From Halomonas sp. 25-S5 (GTDB lineage: Bacteria; Pseudomonadota; Gammaproteobacteria; Pseudomonadales; Halomonadaceae): a stretch of DNA of 64,000 nt. The stretch lies in contig NZ_JARANV010000016.1 in NCBI RefSeq assembly GCF_029889845.1, positions 31,290 to 95,289 of the forward strand, read 5' to 3'. The translations under genes and the position numbers were made by a program. The notes under the pieces were generated by a model, which saw only the letters and a list, made by a program, of their open reading frames with translations, was not told the origin of the DNA and did not search any database. Of this stretch, positions 37,756 to 44,784 are shown in pieces (the stretch's first letter is position 1; the number at the start of each line of letters is the position of its first letter).

Positions 37756-37762
37756 GTATAAC
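37756..37762 (-). repeat. Unpaired integron core at array start
   Basis: Minus strand GTTATAC just upstream of the RidA ribosome site, same as the core of attC 5. No matching R'' core was found within the next 120 bp, so it is the attI half or a truncated attC. Confidence 0.5.
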
Positions 37763-37788
37763 AGGTATTAGACGGCGCGTTCTATGAT

Positions 37789-37816
37789 TGGATAAACGTG
37801 CCGGCACGTTTATCCA
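37789..37816. repeat. 28-bp perfect palindrome at the array's upstream edge
   Basis: Arms TGGATAAACGTGCC and GGCACGTTTATCCA meet without a loop. It lies 27 bp from the unpaired core. Possible uses: a dimer-binding site, a recombination target or the arm of a lost element end. Confidence 0.75.
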
Positions 37817-37867
37817 GCAAATGCTGCCTGCCAAGATCCTCGCAAGCCTCTGATCCTTCAGGAAATT

Positions 37868-38250
37868 AATTAAAATTAGGCTATATATCCAAAACTCGCT
37901 CACATGTCGCCTTTGGTCGATAGCGGCCATATTCCTCTCTCCTCCACCGTGCCGATCAGATTGGTCGAGGTGTGGCCCGGCAGCTGCTGTAATTCTTGTA
38001 GTCGCCGTATCATCGTTTTGTCTCTGTGCATCCCGTTGGCCCGCCGCCATGGCGTCGCAAGCCGCTGCGTAATGATTACCTCTAGCCTGCCACCAAAGCC
38101 CGCTGAGGGCCAGCCGTGCATCGCGCGAGGGAGTCGCTCCGCCGGGGCTGGCCCGCCAGCCGGTGAAGATCTCCGCCTCGTGGTCGATTTCCATCGGGTA
38201 GCAGATGGAAGATGTTGTGCATCCTGGCGTCTGAATTGCCCAGCGCATTC
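37868..38250 (-). pseudogene. Probable decayed small gene upstream of ccdAB
   Basis: A minus-strand frame contains DHEAEIFTGWRASP and ARLALSGLWWQARGN, which resemble my recollection of a roughly 100-residue hypothetical family (EIFT..., LWWxAKGDW). The rest then turns into Arg/Ala-rich sequence without similarity and no good start or stop. I treat it as a truncated remnant; a search would be needed to confirm. Confidence 0.35.
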
Positions 38251-38271
38251 ATTGACGGACAAAAGCGGTGC

Positions 38272-38297
38272 GCATAGGCTATGCGTATAGCCTATGC
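38272..38297. promoter_or_regulatory. Inverted repeat upstream of ccdAB
   Basis: Perfect 11-bp arms GCATAGGCTAT / ATAGCCTATGC around GCGT, 12 bp before the ccdA ATG. Position and symmetry fit the autoregulatory operator bound by CcdA or the CcdAB complex. Confidence 0.7.
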
Positions 38298-38309
38298 AAG
38301 GCCCAGCCC

Positions 38310-38555
38310 ATGTATCAGCCCTACAACGTACAAGCGCCGAAGAAGCCGACGAACGTCAGCATCAATAGTGAACTTCTCGAGCAAGCGAGGCGCCTGGGCA
38401 TCAACCTGTCCGCCGCGTTCGAGAGTGCCCTGGCGGAAAAGGTGCGGGCTGCGCTGCGCGAGCAGTGGCGGCAGGAGAACACTGATGCTATCCAGGCCTA
38501 TAACCGCTTCGTGGATGAGAATGGCACCTTCGGCGATAGCGAAAGGCAGTTCTGA
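38310..38555 (+). CDS. ccdA: CcdA-family antitoxin
   Basis: 81 residues from the ATG at 38310. The N terminus (KKPTNVSINSELLEQARRLGINLSAAFESAL) is a ribbon-helix-helix DNA-binding domain; the C-terminal AIQAYNRFVDENGTFGD matches the CcdB-binding tail (ERFIEMNGSFAD in F). It neutralises CcdB and represses its own operon. The stop overlaps the ccdB start (TGATG). Chromosomal ccdAB copies are common in gammaproteobacteria. Confidence 0.93.
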   Translation: MYQPYNVQAPKKPTNVSINSELLEQARRLGINLSAAFESALAEKVRAALREQWRQENTDAIQAYNRFVDENGTFGDSERQF

Positions 38556-38872
38556 TGGCTCAGTTCTGCGTGTACGCGAACTGCAATCCTGCGTCGCGTA
38601 AGCGCTATCCCTACCTGCTGGATATCCAGAGCGATCTGCTCAGCGAGCTCCCCACCACCGTGGTGGTGCCGCTCTGCCCTGCCGGCCAGGCCGAAAGTAT
38701 CCAGATCTCACACCTCAATCCGAGCCTGGCCATCGATGACAACGTCTATATCGCCATGACCCAGGAGCTTGCTGGCATCGAACGTCACCGGCTTGGGAAG
38801 GAAGTTCATGATCTTGGCCAGTTTCGTGAACCGATCCTGGCGGCCCTGGACTTCATGATCTCCGGTATCTGA
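38555..38872 (+). CDS. ccdB: CcdB-family gyrase-poison toxin
   Basis: 105 residues. YPYLLDIQSDLL and VVVPLCPA are CcdB-core strands, and the end is ALDFMISGI. F-plasmid CcdB ends in a W-G-I gyrase-contact triad; here the Trp position is Ser, as in Vibrio-type CcdBs whose tails are similar (recollection). Loss of toxicity therefore does not follow. It poisons DNA gyrase when CcdA is lost. Directly next to the cassette array, so it may help retain this region. Confidence 0.93.
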   Translation: MAQFCVYANCNPASRKRYPYLLDIQSDLLSELPTTVVVPLCPAGQAESIQISHLNPSLAIDDNVYIAMTQELAGIERHRLGKEVHDLGQFREPILAALDFMISGI

Positions 38873-38892
38873 ACGCCGGCTGCATGCCTGCG

Positions 38893-40203
38893 TTATTCGC
38901 AACCGGTTGATCCTGTCTCGTTGCTCAACTCGCGCAGCCTGACCTCGAGATCATGGCGCCGGTAGTCGCTATCGAAGGCCATCACCGCGAAGACGCTAGC
39001 ATCGCGCGGGCCGACCAGCCTGGGGCTCGAGTGGTGAACGAATGTCTCGCCATCCACCGTCAGTTGCAGGCGCGGCAGGCCATCCTCGTCGTAATCCAGG
39101 CGCAGTGACTCGAAGCGCCAGGCCAGCGGCGGGTCATCGGCACAGCTCGGCAGATCCAGCGGAACACCCGGCGTGAGCTCGAGGCGCTGCCGCTCCAGTT
39201 CGCTGCCTTCTGAATCGGTCACCACCAGCCGGTAGGTGCGCGGCCCCGCGTAAGGCTCGCCCTGTTCGGGTAGCTGGGCCTGCAAGGCGGCACGGACGGG
39301 CTCCACCGGAAACAGCGGTGGCTGATACGGCAGTTCCCGCCCCGGGGCAGGACGATAGACGAAGCGCAGCGAGAACAACCGTTCGCTGATGGCATCCAGC
39401 CCCGGTACCGAGCCGGTCATGGCAGTTACCGTCTCAGGCTCCCAGGCCAGCTTGGCGTAGCGATCTTGCGGGGTGCGCAGGAAGAGCGTGCCGGGGGTGT
39501 CATCCAGCGTCAGCCGCGACGCCGAGGGCGGCTCGGGCGAGGCATCCAGGTAGCGCAGCAGATAGTCCCAGGAGGCGTGGGCGATCCCCTGCTCCTCGGC
39601 CGACACGAAGTGAAGCCCGCCCCCCTCGGCCGCGGCCAGGGTGACCGCGAAGGGCTCGCGCTGCATGGCGACGGGGGTGAGATCGGCAAGCGCCAGGGCA
39701 CGCGTCGGGGCGTCGTCGATGAACGACCAGCCGAAGGGCTCACCATCTTCATCCCAGCCGAGATAAGCGGTGCCACCGGGCAGGCGCTCGTCGCGATTGG
39801 CCACCGTCTGCAGGACCAGCTCCGCCCCCGGCGGCACGTAGCCGGCCTCAAGAGACTGAAATCCCGCCGCCTCGGCCTTCAATCGGCCAGAGCCGCTGCC
39901 CAACAGCCATACCGGGCCGGGCATGGGCACGCGAAAGTGCCCGTTGGCGTCGGTGGTCGCGGTGGTCGAATAGCGCTTGTCCCATATCAGCTGGCCGTCA
40001 TGGTCGCTCAGGCCCCAGCCCTGACGGCGCACGGTGATGGTGGCACCGGCCACCGGCGCATCATTGTGGTACTCGACCAGCCGTCCCGAAACGGGCGCCG
40101 GCGACAGCCACCACAGCGCCAGCCATGCCAGCAGCGCCAACGCCGCCAGGGTGCCGATCAGCACCACAGCAAGGCGACGGAAGAGCCGCGAACAGCCGCT
40201 CAT
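38893..40203 (-). CDS. Membrane-anchored protein with carboxypeptidase-regulatory-like domain
   Basis: 436 residues. One N-terminal transmembrane anchor (LAVVLIGTLAALALLAWLALWWL), then an Ig-like/CarboxypepD-regulatory domain near 35-115 (SGRLVEYHNDAPVAGATITV, TTDANGHFRVPMPGP). The remaining 300 residues, extracytoplasmic, are not recognised; the tail is Cys-capped (STGCE). It overlaps the upstream small gene by four bases. Probably an envelope protein; function unknown. Confidence 0.7.
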   Translation of the reverse strand: MSGCSRLFRRLAVVLIGTLAALALLAWLALWWLSPAPVSGRLVEYHNDAPVAGATITVRRQGWGLSDHDGQLIWDKRYSTTATTDANGHFRVPMPGPVWLLGSGSGRLKAEAAGFQSLEAGYVPPGAELVLQTVANRDERLPGGTAYLGWDEDGEPFGWSFIDDAPTRALALADLTPVAMQREPFAVTLAAAEGGGLHFVSAEEQGIAHASWDYLLRYLDASPEPPSASRLTLDDTPGTLFLRTPQDRYAKLAWEPETVTAMTGSVPGLDAISERLFSLRFVYRPAPGRELPYQPPLFPVEPVRAALQAQLPEQGEPYAGPRTYRLVVTDSEGSELERQRLELTPGVPLDLPSCADDPPLAWRFESLRLDYDEDGLPRLQLTVDGETFVHHSSPRLVGPRDASVFAVMAFDSDYRRHDLEVRLRELSNETGSTGCE

Positions 40204-40592
40204 GGCGCTTCACGGGCCGGTGCGCCGCTGAGATAGCGGACGGCGTGGACCGCCACGCGCGGATGTCTCGATCTCAGCACGATGTTCGTCGGGCCAAGCA
40301 GGGTGTGAAGGTCCGCCTCCAGCAGTGTCTCGCCACGGAAGGTGACGGCAAGGCGCTCGCCCAGGTGAGAAGCGAGCAGGCCATGGAAAGCGCCGAAACA
40401 ATCCGGCGTTTCGGGCATATCGAAGCGCAGATACACGAGGTCATCCTCGACGACGGCATGGTCGACCCGCTGGGCGCACGCCGGGGTCAAGACGTAGCGC
40501 TCATCGCCCATGTCGAAGACCATGCCGGCCTCGTCGGCCTGGGCCATGGGCACCGGCAGGAACAGCGCTGCCAACAGCAGAAGGTGATGCAT
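40200..40592 (-). CDS. Secreted SecD-P1-head-like small protein
   Basis: 130 residues from the ATG at 40592; a GTG at 40601 is also possible. A signal peptide (MHHLLLLAALFLPVPMAQA) precedes a 110-residue domain ending LAVTFRGETLLEADLHTLLGP, which resembles the SecDF P1-head subdomain (a beta/alpha fold with LAI-x-LDGRVL-type strands). One disulfide is possible (C43/C68 region). Coupled with the next gene by ATGA. Function unknown; the domain comparison is weak. Confidence 0.6.
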   Translation of the reverse strand: MHHLLLLAALFLPVPMAQADEAGMVFDMGDERYVLTPACAQRVDHAVVEDDLVYLRFDMPETPDCFGAFHGLLASHLGERLAVTFRGETLLEADLHTLLGPTNIVLRSRHPRVAVHAVRYLSGAPAREAP

Positions 40593-40664
40593 CTCTCTCA
40601 CGCTCCTCTTCGCATCGCTCGCCTGGCTGAACGCATCAACAAGCGCACCCCGTGTATTGGCAGC

Positions 40665-41543
40665 TCACGCTGTCACTCGCAATGTCCCAGTTCCGACGAT
40701 CACCGCTTGCCCGGCGATACGGATCGCCAGACCGTTTTTATCGCGTTCGGCCTCGGCAAAGATACGGCTCGGGCGCCCCATCTCGATGCCTTGTTCGATT
40801 CGCCAACGCCACAGATCGCCGCCCTTCTTGCTCGTCGCCAGTTTTCCCGCCAGGGCTGCGGCGGCGCTGCCGGTAGCCGGATCTTCACGCACACCTCCCT
40901 CGGTGGAAAACATCCGGGTTCGCAGCACCTCACTATCTGCGGATTCATCCCCGGCAACGTAGAGGTAGATCTGCTCATGGCCGCTGGGTGACACCCATTC
41001 CGCCCAGGCGCTCGGCGCGGGCCGTGCCCTCTCGATGGCTTCCAGCGAATCGAGCTCGATCAAGTGATAGGGTAACCCGCAGGAGGCAAGCACCGGCTCT
41101 CCGACGACCTGGCCGGATTCAAGGCCCAGCAACTCTGCAGCAGCAACCTGGTTCAGCGTACTGGCCAGGATGCTGACCGGTTCTGCCGTGGTAAAACTCG
41201 CCAGCGCCTGATCAAACGCCACCACCAAGGGCCCGACGCGGGCTTCGAGGGTCAGAGGCCTATCACGCTCGGCCATGCCCAATTCCATCAGCAGATGGGC
41301 CGTACCTACCGTCGGGTGGCCAGCGAAGGGCAACTCCATGGTGGGCGTGAAGATACGCATGGGGTAACGGTTCGGGCCGCTAGCCTGTCCGACAAACACC
41401 GTCTCGGAAAGGTTCAGCTCGTTGGCGATGGCCTGCAACGTAGCGGTATCCAGGCCTTCCGCTTGCGGAAAAACCGCCAGCGGATTCCCGGAAAAGGCTC
41501 GGTCGGTGAAGACATCGAGCAAGGTGTACTCATGGCCTTTCAT
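40665..41543 (-). CDS. PhzF-family isomerase/epimerase-like protein
   Basis: 292 residues. DVFTDRAFSGNPLAVFP with catalytic-region Glu in NELNLSETVFV, PFAGHPTVGTAH, the central VVGEPVLASCGLPYHL and the C-terminal REDPATGSAAAALAG are the two-lobe diaminopimelate-epimerase-like PhzF pattern. The family includes phenazine biosynthetic PhzF and many proteins of unknown role (YddE-like). No other phenazine genes are here, so a general isomerase is more likely. Confidence 0.9.
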   Translation of the reverse strand: MKGHEYTLLDVFTDRAFSGNPLAVFPQAEGLDTATLQAIANELNLSETVFVGQASGPNRYPMRIFTPTMELPFAGHPTVGTAHLLMELGMAERDRPLTLEARVGPLVVAFDQALASFTTAEPVSILASTLNQVAAAELLGLESGQVVGEPVLASCGLPYHLIELDSLEAIERARPAPSAWAEWVSPSGHEQIYLYVAGDESADSEVLRTRMFSTEGGVREDPATGSAAAALAGKLATSKKGGDLWRWRIEQGIEMGRPSRIFAEAERDKNGLAIRIAGQAVIVGTGTLRVTA

Positions 41544-41644
41544 TGCGATCCCTCTTGCAAATCTCTACCCCTCAGAGTGGATAGGAGCATATCCCCCATG
41601 CCCGCCTCACCTGCTGCATGCACCAACTCCACGATTATAGCTTC

Positions 41645-42025
41645 TCAGCCGAAGCGCTCCCTGAACCCTTCCCTTGCTTCGCCGATGATAGGAAGTAGCT
41701 TGTCCTCGGGAATATAAACTACACTAATGCCCAGCCTCTTTGCTTCAGCGGCCAAAAGCGTAGCCGGCTGTTCGCTCGGCACAAAGAGCTTTTTTGGCCC
41801 CTTTTTCTTATGCGCTTTCCCCTGCTTCAGCAGGCGCCGAGACTCTAGCTTGCTTGGCTCGTCACTCTTTGCTGATACTGGCGAAGAGCTGAGAATGAAA
41901 CAGCTTGCGGCATCGATGAGCGCAAAGAAGTTGAAGTCACCATCCTGGTCCGTGTGGATTGGCTGATCGTTCAACTTGAATACGATCCACGCCTCGTTGA
42001 CTTTAAACTGATTCGGTTGAAGCAT
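41645..42025 (-). CDS. Hypothetical protein (126 aa)
   Basis: 126 residues, AAGGAG five bases before the ATG. MLQPNQFKVNEAWIVFKLNDQPIHTDQDGDFN and ALIDAASCFIL form an N-terminal beta domain; the middle is Lys-rich (KQGKAHKKKGPKKLF), and the C-terminal half (AAEAKRLGISVVYIPEDKLLPIIGEAREGF) looks alpha/beta. I believe similar conserved hypotheticals exist in many Proteobacteria, but I know no function. Confidence 0.65.
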   Translation of the reverse strand: MLQPNQFKVNEAWIVFKLNDQPIHTDQDGDFNFFALIDAASCFILSSSPVSAKSDEPSKLESRRLLKQGKAHKKKGPKKLFVPSEQPATLLAAEAKRLGISVVYIPEDKLLPIIGEAREGFRERFG

Positions 42026-42165
42026 TACATCTCCTTGTTGAAAATAACGATAAAGTCAGTCCCGCCAGTGCTATAGATCGGTTTTTTCCTTGGCAGAAAG
42101 CGAACGCCCCTTTCTTGATTCTTTCTTCTGGTTTATTGTCTTGTCAAATGATCGCGGAGGAGCGG

Positions 42166-42426
42166 CTATTTCATCGCATTTTCCAAGACATCGCACAGGT
42201 AATCCAACTCTTCCACCAAGGAAATCCGTCGGACTTCCTTGATTGATATACTAAGATCTCCCACTATCTTCTCTAGCCAAAACCTGCCGATCACCACTTG
42301 GTAGCAACCCTTTTTCCCTGCAACCGCTTCAAAAGCGGACGCCTCATCCAGGTGGCGCGGCTCGCGCAGACGGGTCTGAGCGTCGGCGTAGATGGCGGCG
42401 ATCAGCCGGTCGTCGCTCTGGGTCAT
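42166..42426 (-). CDS. Hypothetical protein (86 aa), downstream of a 53-aa ORF
   Basis: 86 residues (MTQSDDRLIAAIYADAQTRL start). The ATG at 42426 overlaps the end of the 53-residue frame by ATGA, suggesting a two-gene unit. It looks helical; the tail SISIKEVRRISLVEELDYLCDVLE is amphipathic. Not recognised; lies next to an hsdR remnant and a repeated AT-rich element that might be its operator. A toxin-antitoxin or phage/RM accessory role is only a guess. Confidence 0.55.
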   Translation of the reverse strand: MTQSDDRLIAAIYADAQTRLREPRHLDEASAFEAVAGKKGCYQVVIGRFWLEKIVGDLSISIKEVRRISLVEELDYLCDVLENAMK

Positions 42427-42584
42427 GGGGTGTCCTGATTGAGAATGTCGATGTAGCCTCGGTAGGCGTAGATCCGGTTGCGCTTCTGCCCGGTGGCCTC
42501 GGGGAGGTCGTTGATGAAGTGCTCCAGCGCCGACCAGCCGTCGGCGATGCTGTCTACGTAATGGCCTGTGAGTCCACGGTCCAT
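42423..42584 (-). CDS. Small hypothetical ORF (53 aa) coupled to the 86-aa gene
   Basis: MDRGLTGHYVDSIADGWSAL start at 42584, stop TGA overlapping the next ATG. Contains ALEHFINDLPEATGQKRNR and an aromatic C terminus (IYAYRGYIDILNQD). GAGG is nine bases upstream. Not recognised; tight overlap is the main support for it being real. Confidence 0.45.
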   Translation of the reverse strand: MDRGLTGHYVDSIADGWSALEHFINDLPEATGQKRNRIYAYRGYIDILNQDTP

Positions 42585-42629
42585 GGGGCTTCACCTCACC
42601 GATCGAAAGCGGGCCTGAGTAAAATAGCG

Positions 42630-42690
42630 TCACGCCTTATTTTAACTTATGCCCGAAATTAAAATAAGACTCGGCGTTATTTTAACTTCG
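42630..42690 (-). promoter_or_regulatory. Repeated AT-rich operator-like element
   Basis: On the minus strand AAGTTAAAATAA followed by CGCC or GGCG occurs twice (42676-42687 and 42635-42646), with an inverted CTTATTTTAATTT copy between (42657-42669). It sits immediately upstream of the 53/86-aa unit, so it likely binds an HTH regulator that controls it. Confidence 0.55.
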
Positions 42691-42720
42691 CCGCTCTGTT
42701 TGCCGGCCAACGTGTCGATG

Positions 42721-42951
42721 CTATCGACATGTGGCCACGACATGTTTAATGAATGCCATTTTTTCGACACGTCCCGCAGACATGTCGATGAGATGGACAT
42801 CCGGCGGTGGGTTGTCGGCCATGTCGCCCAGGGTGGCGATATTGTAGATCTGCGACAGCCGGTGGTTGTGCTCCAGCGGCGCCTCGTCGAAGGCGTCCAG
42901 CGCCTGCTTGCCCAGGGCGTTGCGGTCGACCAGGAAGAGCACGTCAGGGCG
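42721..42951 (-). pseudogene. hsdR: Type I restriction enzyme HsdR fragment
   Basis: The frame encodes RPDVLFLVDRNALGKQALDAF and LSQIYNIATLGDMA, the SF2-helicase motif region of HsdR, then DMSAGRVEKMAFIKHV and a stop. Only about 75 residues of a roughly 800-1000-residue protein remain. No hsdM or hsdS is near, so no active restriction system is encoded in the window. Confidence 0.8.
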
Positions 42952-42956
42952 CCTGC

Positions 42957-43098
42957 GGCGCCATCGCGCTGCAAGCAGCGCTCCCACAGGAGGCGCCATT
43001 CGCGCTGCAAGAGTGCTCCCACAGGAGGCGCCATCGCGCTGCAAGCAGTGCTCCCACAGGAGGCGCCATTCGCGCAGCACGCAGTGCTCCCACAGGCG
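42957..43098. repeat. Four tandem 35-bp REP-like repeats
   Basis: Units start at 42957, 42992, 43027 and 43062 (35, 35, 35 and about 33 bp). Each has GGCGCCAT-CGCGCTGCAAG-AGTGCTCCCACAG; GCGCTGC-AA-GCAGCGC is palindromic in unit 1. The same CGCTGCAAGCAGCGCTCC core recurs once near 52363, as expected for dispersed REP elements. Confidence 0.85.
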
Positions 43099-43115
43099 CG
43101 TGGCATGACGAGGCG

Positions 43116-44285
43116 TCAGCGCCCCAGATGCGCCTCGAATACCTTCATCAATTCGCGCTTGTCCTCGAAGCCGATGCCCGGCACCTGCGGCAGGGCCACC
43201 TGCCCTGCCTCGATGGGCGTGGAGTCGGCGAAGCCGCCGAAGGGGGCGAAGACCCGCGGATAGGACTCGTTGCCGCCCAGCTTGAGGCCGGCGGCGATGT
43301 TGAGGGCGAACTGGTGGCCGCCATGGGGAATGCACTGCCGCGATGACCAGCCGTGGGCGCGCAACACCTCGAGCATGCGCAGGTACTCCACCAGGCCATA
43401 GCCGAGCACCGGGTCCATCTGCAGGATGTCGCGGTCGGGGCGCATGCCCCCGTAGCGCAGCAGGTTGCGCACGTCCTGGTGGGAGAAGAGATTCTCGCCG
43501 GTGGCCATGGGCGGCGCATAGTGCTCGCTCAGTTGCTGCTGCAGGGCGTAGTCCAGGGGGTCGCCGGCCTCCTCGTACCAGCGCACGCCATAGGGCGCCA
43601 GGCCATCGCCGAAGGCCAGTGCGGTGCGCAGGTCGAAGCGGCCGTTGGCGTCCACCGCCAGGCGCCCCGCGTCTCCCACGATGTCGATGGCGGCCTCGAC
43701 CCGCGCGAGATCCTCGGCCAGCGGCACCGCGCCGATCTTCATCTTGGTGCAGGTGTAGCCCAGGTCGAGGTAGTCGCGCATCTCGTCCTGCAGGCCCTGG
43801 ACCTGCTTGCCCGGATGGTAGTAGCCGCCCGCCGCATAGACGGCGACGCATTCGTCGGGCCGGCCGTCGCCGTGGCGCTCGGCCAGCAGCCGCGCCAGGG
43901 GCTTGTTCTCGACCTTGGCGACGATGTCCCAGATCGCCATGTCGATGATGCCTACCGCCACGCTCCGCTCGCCGTGGCCGCCCGGCTTCTCGTTGGCCAT
44001 CAGTACCGACCACACCTTGAAGGGGTCCAGGTTGTGGCCGCTGTCGTCGAGCAGCGCGCTAGGCTCGGCGTCGCGAAGTCGCGGCAGGAAGCGCTCGCGC
44101 AGCAGCCCGCTCTGGGCATAGCGGCCATTGGAATTGAAGCCGTAACCCACCACCTGGCGGCCATCGACTTTGGCATCGGTATAGATGGCCAGCACCGAGA
44201 CATCCATCTTCGAGAAGGAGATGTAGGCGTTGGCGATGTCGGAGGCGATCGACACGCGGGCCTCTCGAATATCAGTAATCCTCAT
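43116..44285 (-). CDS. tarD: Enolase-superfamily D-tartrate dehydratase (TarD-like)
   Basis: 389 residues, same length as I recall for the characterised Bradyrhizobium TarD, and blockwise very similar in memory (NAYISFSKMDVSVLAIYTD, VVGYGFNSNGRYAQSGLL, NEKPGGHGERSVAVG, ENLFSHQDVRNLLRYGG, IPHGGHQFALNIAAGL). Superfamily ligands are seen: TKMKIG (catalytic Lys), DANGRF, and ATGENLF; the PHGGH motif carries the base His. It dehydrates D-tartrate to oxaloacetate. It is the last gene of a Tct transporter unit, consistent with dicarboxylate catabolism. Confidence 0.85.
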   Translation of the reverse strand: MRITDIREARVSIASDIANAYISFSKMDVSVLAIYTDAKVDGRQVVGYGFNSNGRYAQSGLLRERFLPRLRDAEPSALLDDSGHNLDPFKVWSVLMANEKPGGHGERSVAVGIIDMAIWDIVAKVENKPLARLLAERHGDGRPDECVAVYAAGGYYHPGKQVQGLQDEMRDYLDLGYTCTKMKIGAVPLAEDLARVEAAIDIVGDAGRLAVDANGRFDLRTALAFGDGLAPYGVRWYEEAGDPLDYALQQQLSEHYAPPMATGENLFSHQDVRNLLRYGGMRPDRDILQMDPVLGYGLVEYLRMLEVLRAHGWSSRQCIPHGGHQFALNIAAGLKLGGNESYPRVFAPFGGFADSTPIEAGQVALPQVPGIGFEDKRELMKVFEAHLGR

Positions 44286-44328
44286 TCGATATTTCCTGTA
44301 GTTTTGCCGTCATGTGCTGGCGCTGGCG

Positions 44329-44784
44329 CTAGAACCATTTCCCGGTCGGCAACCTGACGCTGAGCACCTCCGTAAAGGCCAGATAGAAGACACCGATCAA
44401 CACCGCCATGATGGGAATCCACATCAGCAGCCGTCGTAGCGATACGTGGCCTTCCACGGAAGCCAGGAACCAGGTGAAGCCGAAGAAGGCGATCGAGGTC
44501 GCCACCAGAAAGCCCAGCCAACCGATGGCGTACCACCACGCGATCAACCCCAGGATGGTCACGACCAATCGCCCGACACTACCTTCGATCTCGACCTCAC
44601 GGACGCCAGGCTTGATAATGCCCTTGACGATCAAGGCGATGCCCAGCAGTACCGTCATCAGCAGGACCGCGCGCGGGAAGATGATGCTCAGCCGACCCAT
44701 TTCCTCGCGCGGCAGCCACAGGCCCGCAGAAAACACCAGACCCAGGATGCCCGCGACGATATCGGTATTCAGTCGCACGACCAT
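44329..44784 (-). CDS. tctB: Tripartite tricarboxylate transporter small subunit TctB
   Basis: 151 residues, four transmembrane helices with a polar loop near residue 60 (VKGIIKPGVREVEIEG). This is the poorly conserved small membrane subunit of TctABC; the call rests on size, topology, the start that shares one base region with tctA (4-base overlap at 44784) and the neighbouring tctA and tctC. Confidence 0.85.
   Translation of the reverse strand: MVVRLNTDIVAGILGLVFSAGLWLPREEMGRLSIIFPRAVLLMTVLLGIALIVKGIIKPGVREVEIEGSVGRLVVTILGLIAWWYAIGWLGFLVATSIAFFGFTWFLASVEGHVSLRRLLMWIPIMAVLIGVFYLAFTEVLSVRLPTGKWF

Larger units (their letters stand above)
33697..37762 (-). mobile_element. Integron-type gene-cassette array lacking an integrase (CALIN-like)
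   Basis: Six attC-like sites, all in the same orientation, separate short AT-rich genes, nearly all on the minus strand and each ending at or just before an attC. In two genes (methyltransferase, RidA) the stop codon lies inside the R'' core. An unpaired core GTTATAC is at 37756-37762. No tyrosine integrase is encoded in the window. The base composition of the 34.1-36.1 kb part is clearly lower in GC than the flanks. Confidence 0.85.

Noticed and set aside
37800..38310. Integron integrase upstream of the array
   Set aside because: No frame shows tyrosine-recombinase motifs (R...HxxR...Y); the only similarity is to an unrelated small hypothetical.
42957..43098. Possible CRISPR array
   Set aside because: The 35-bp units are contiguous with no unique spacers between them and contain a REP palindrome.
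42721..44013. 430-codon frame as a large protein
   Set aside because: Only its last 75 codons resemble HsdR; the rest is repeat DNA and sequence antisense or out of frame to tarD.
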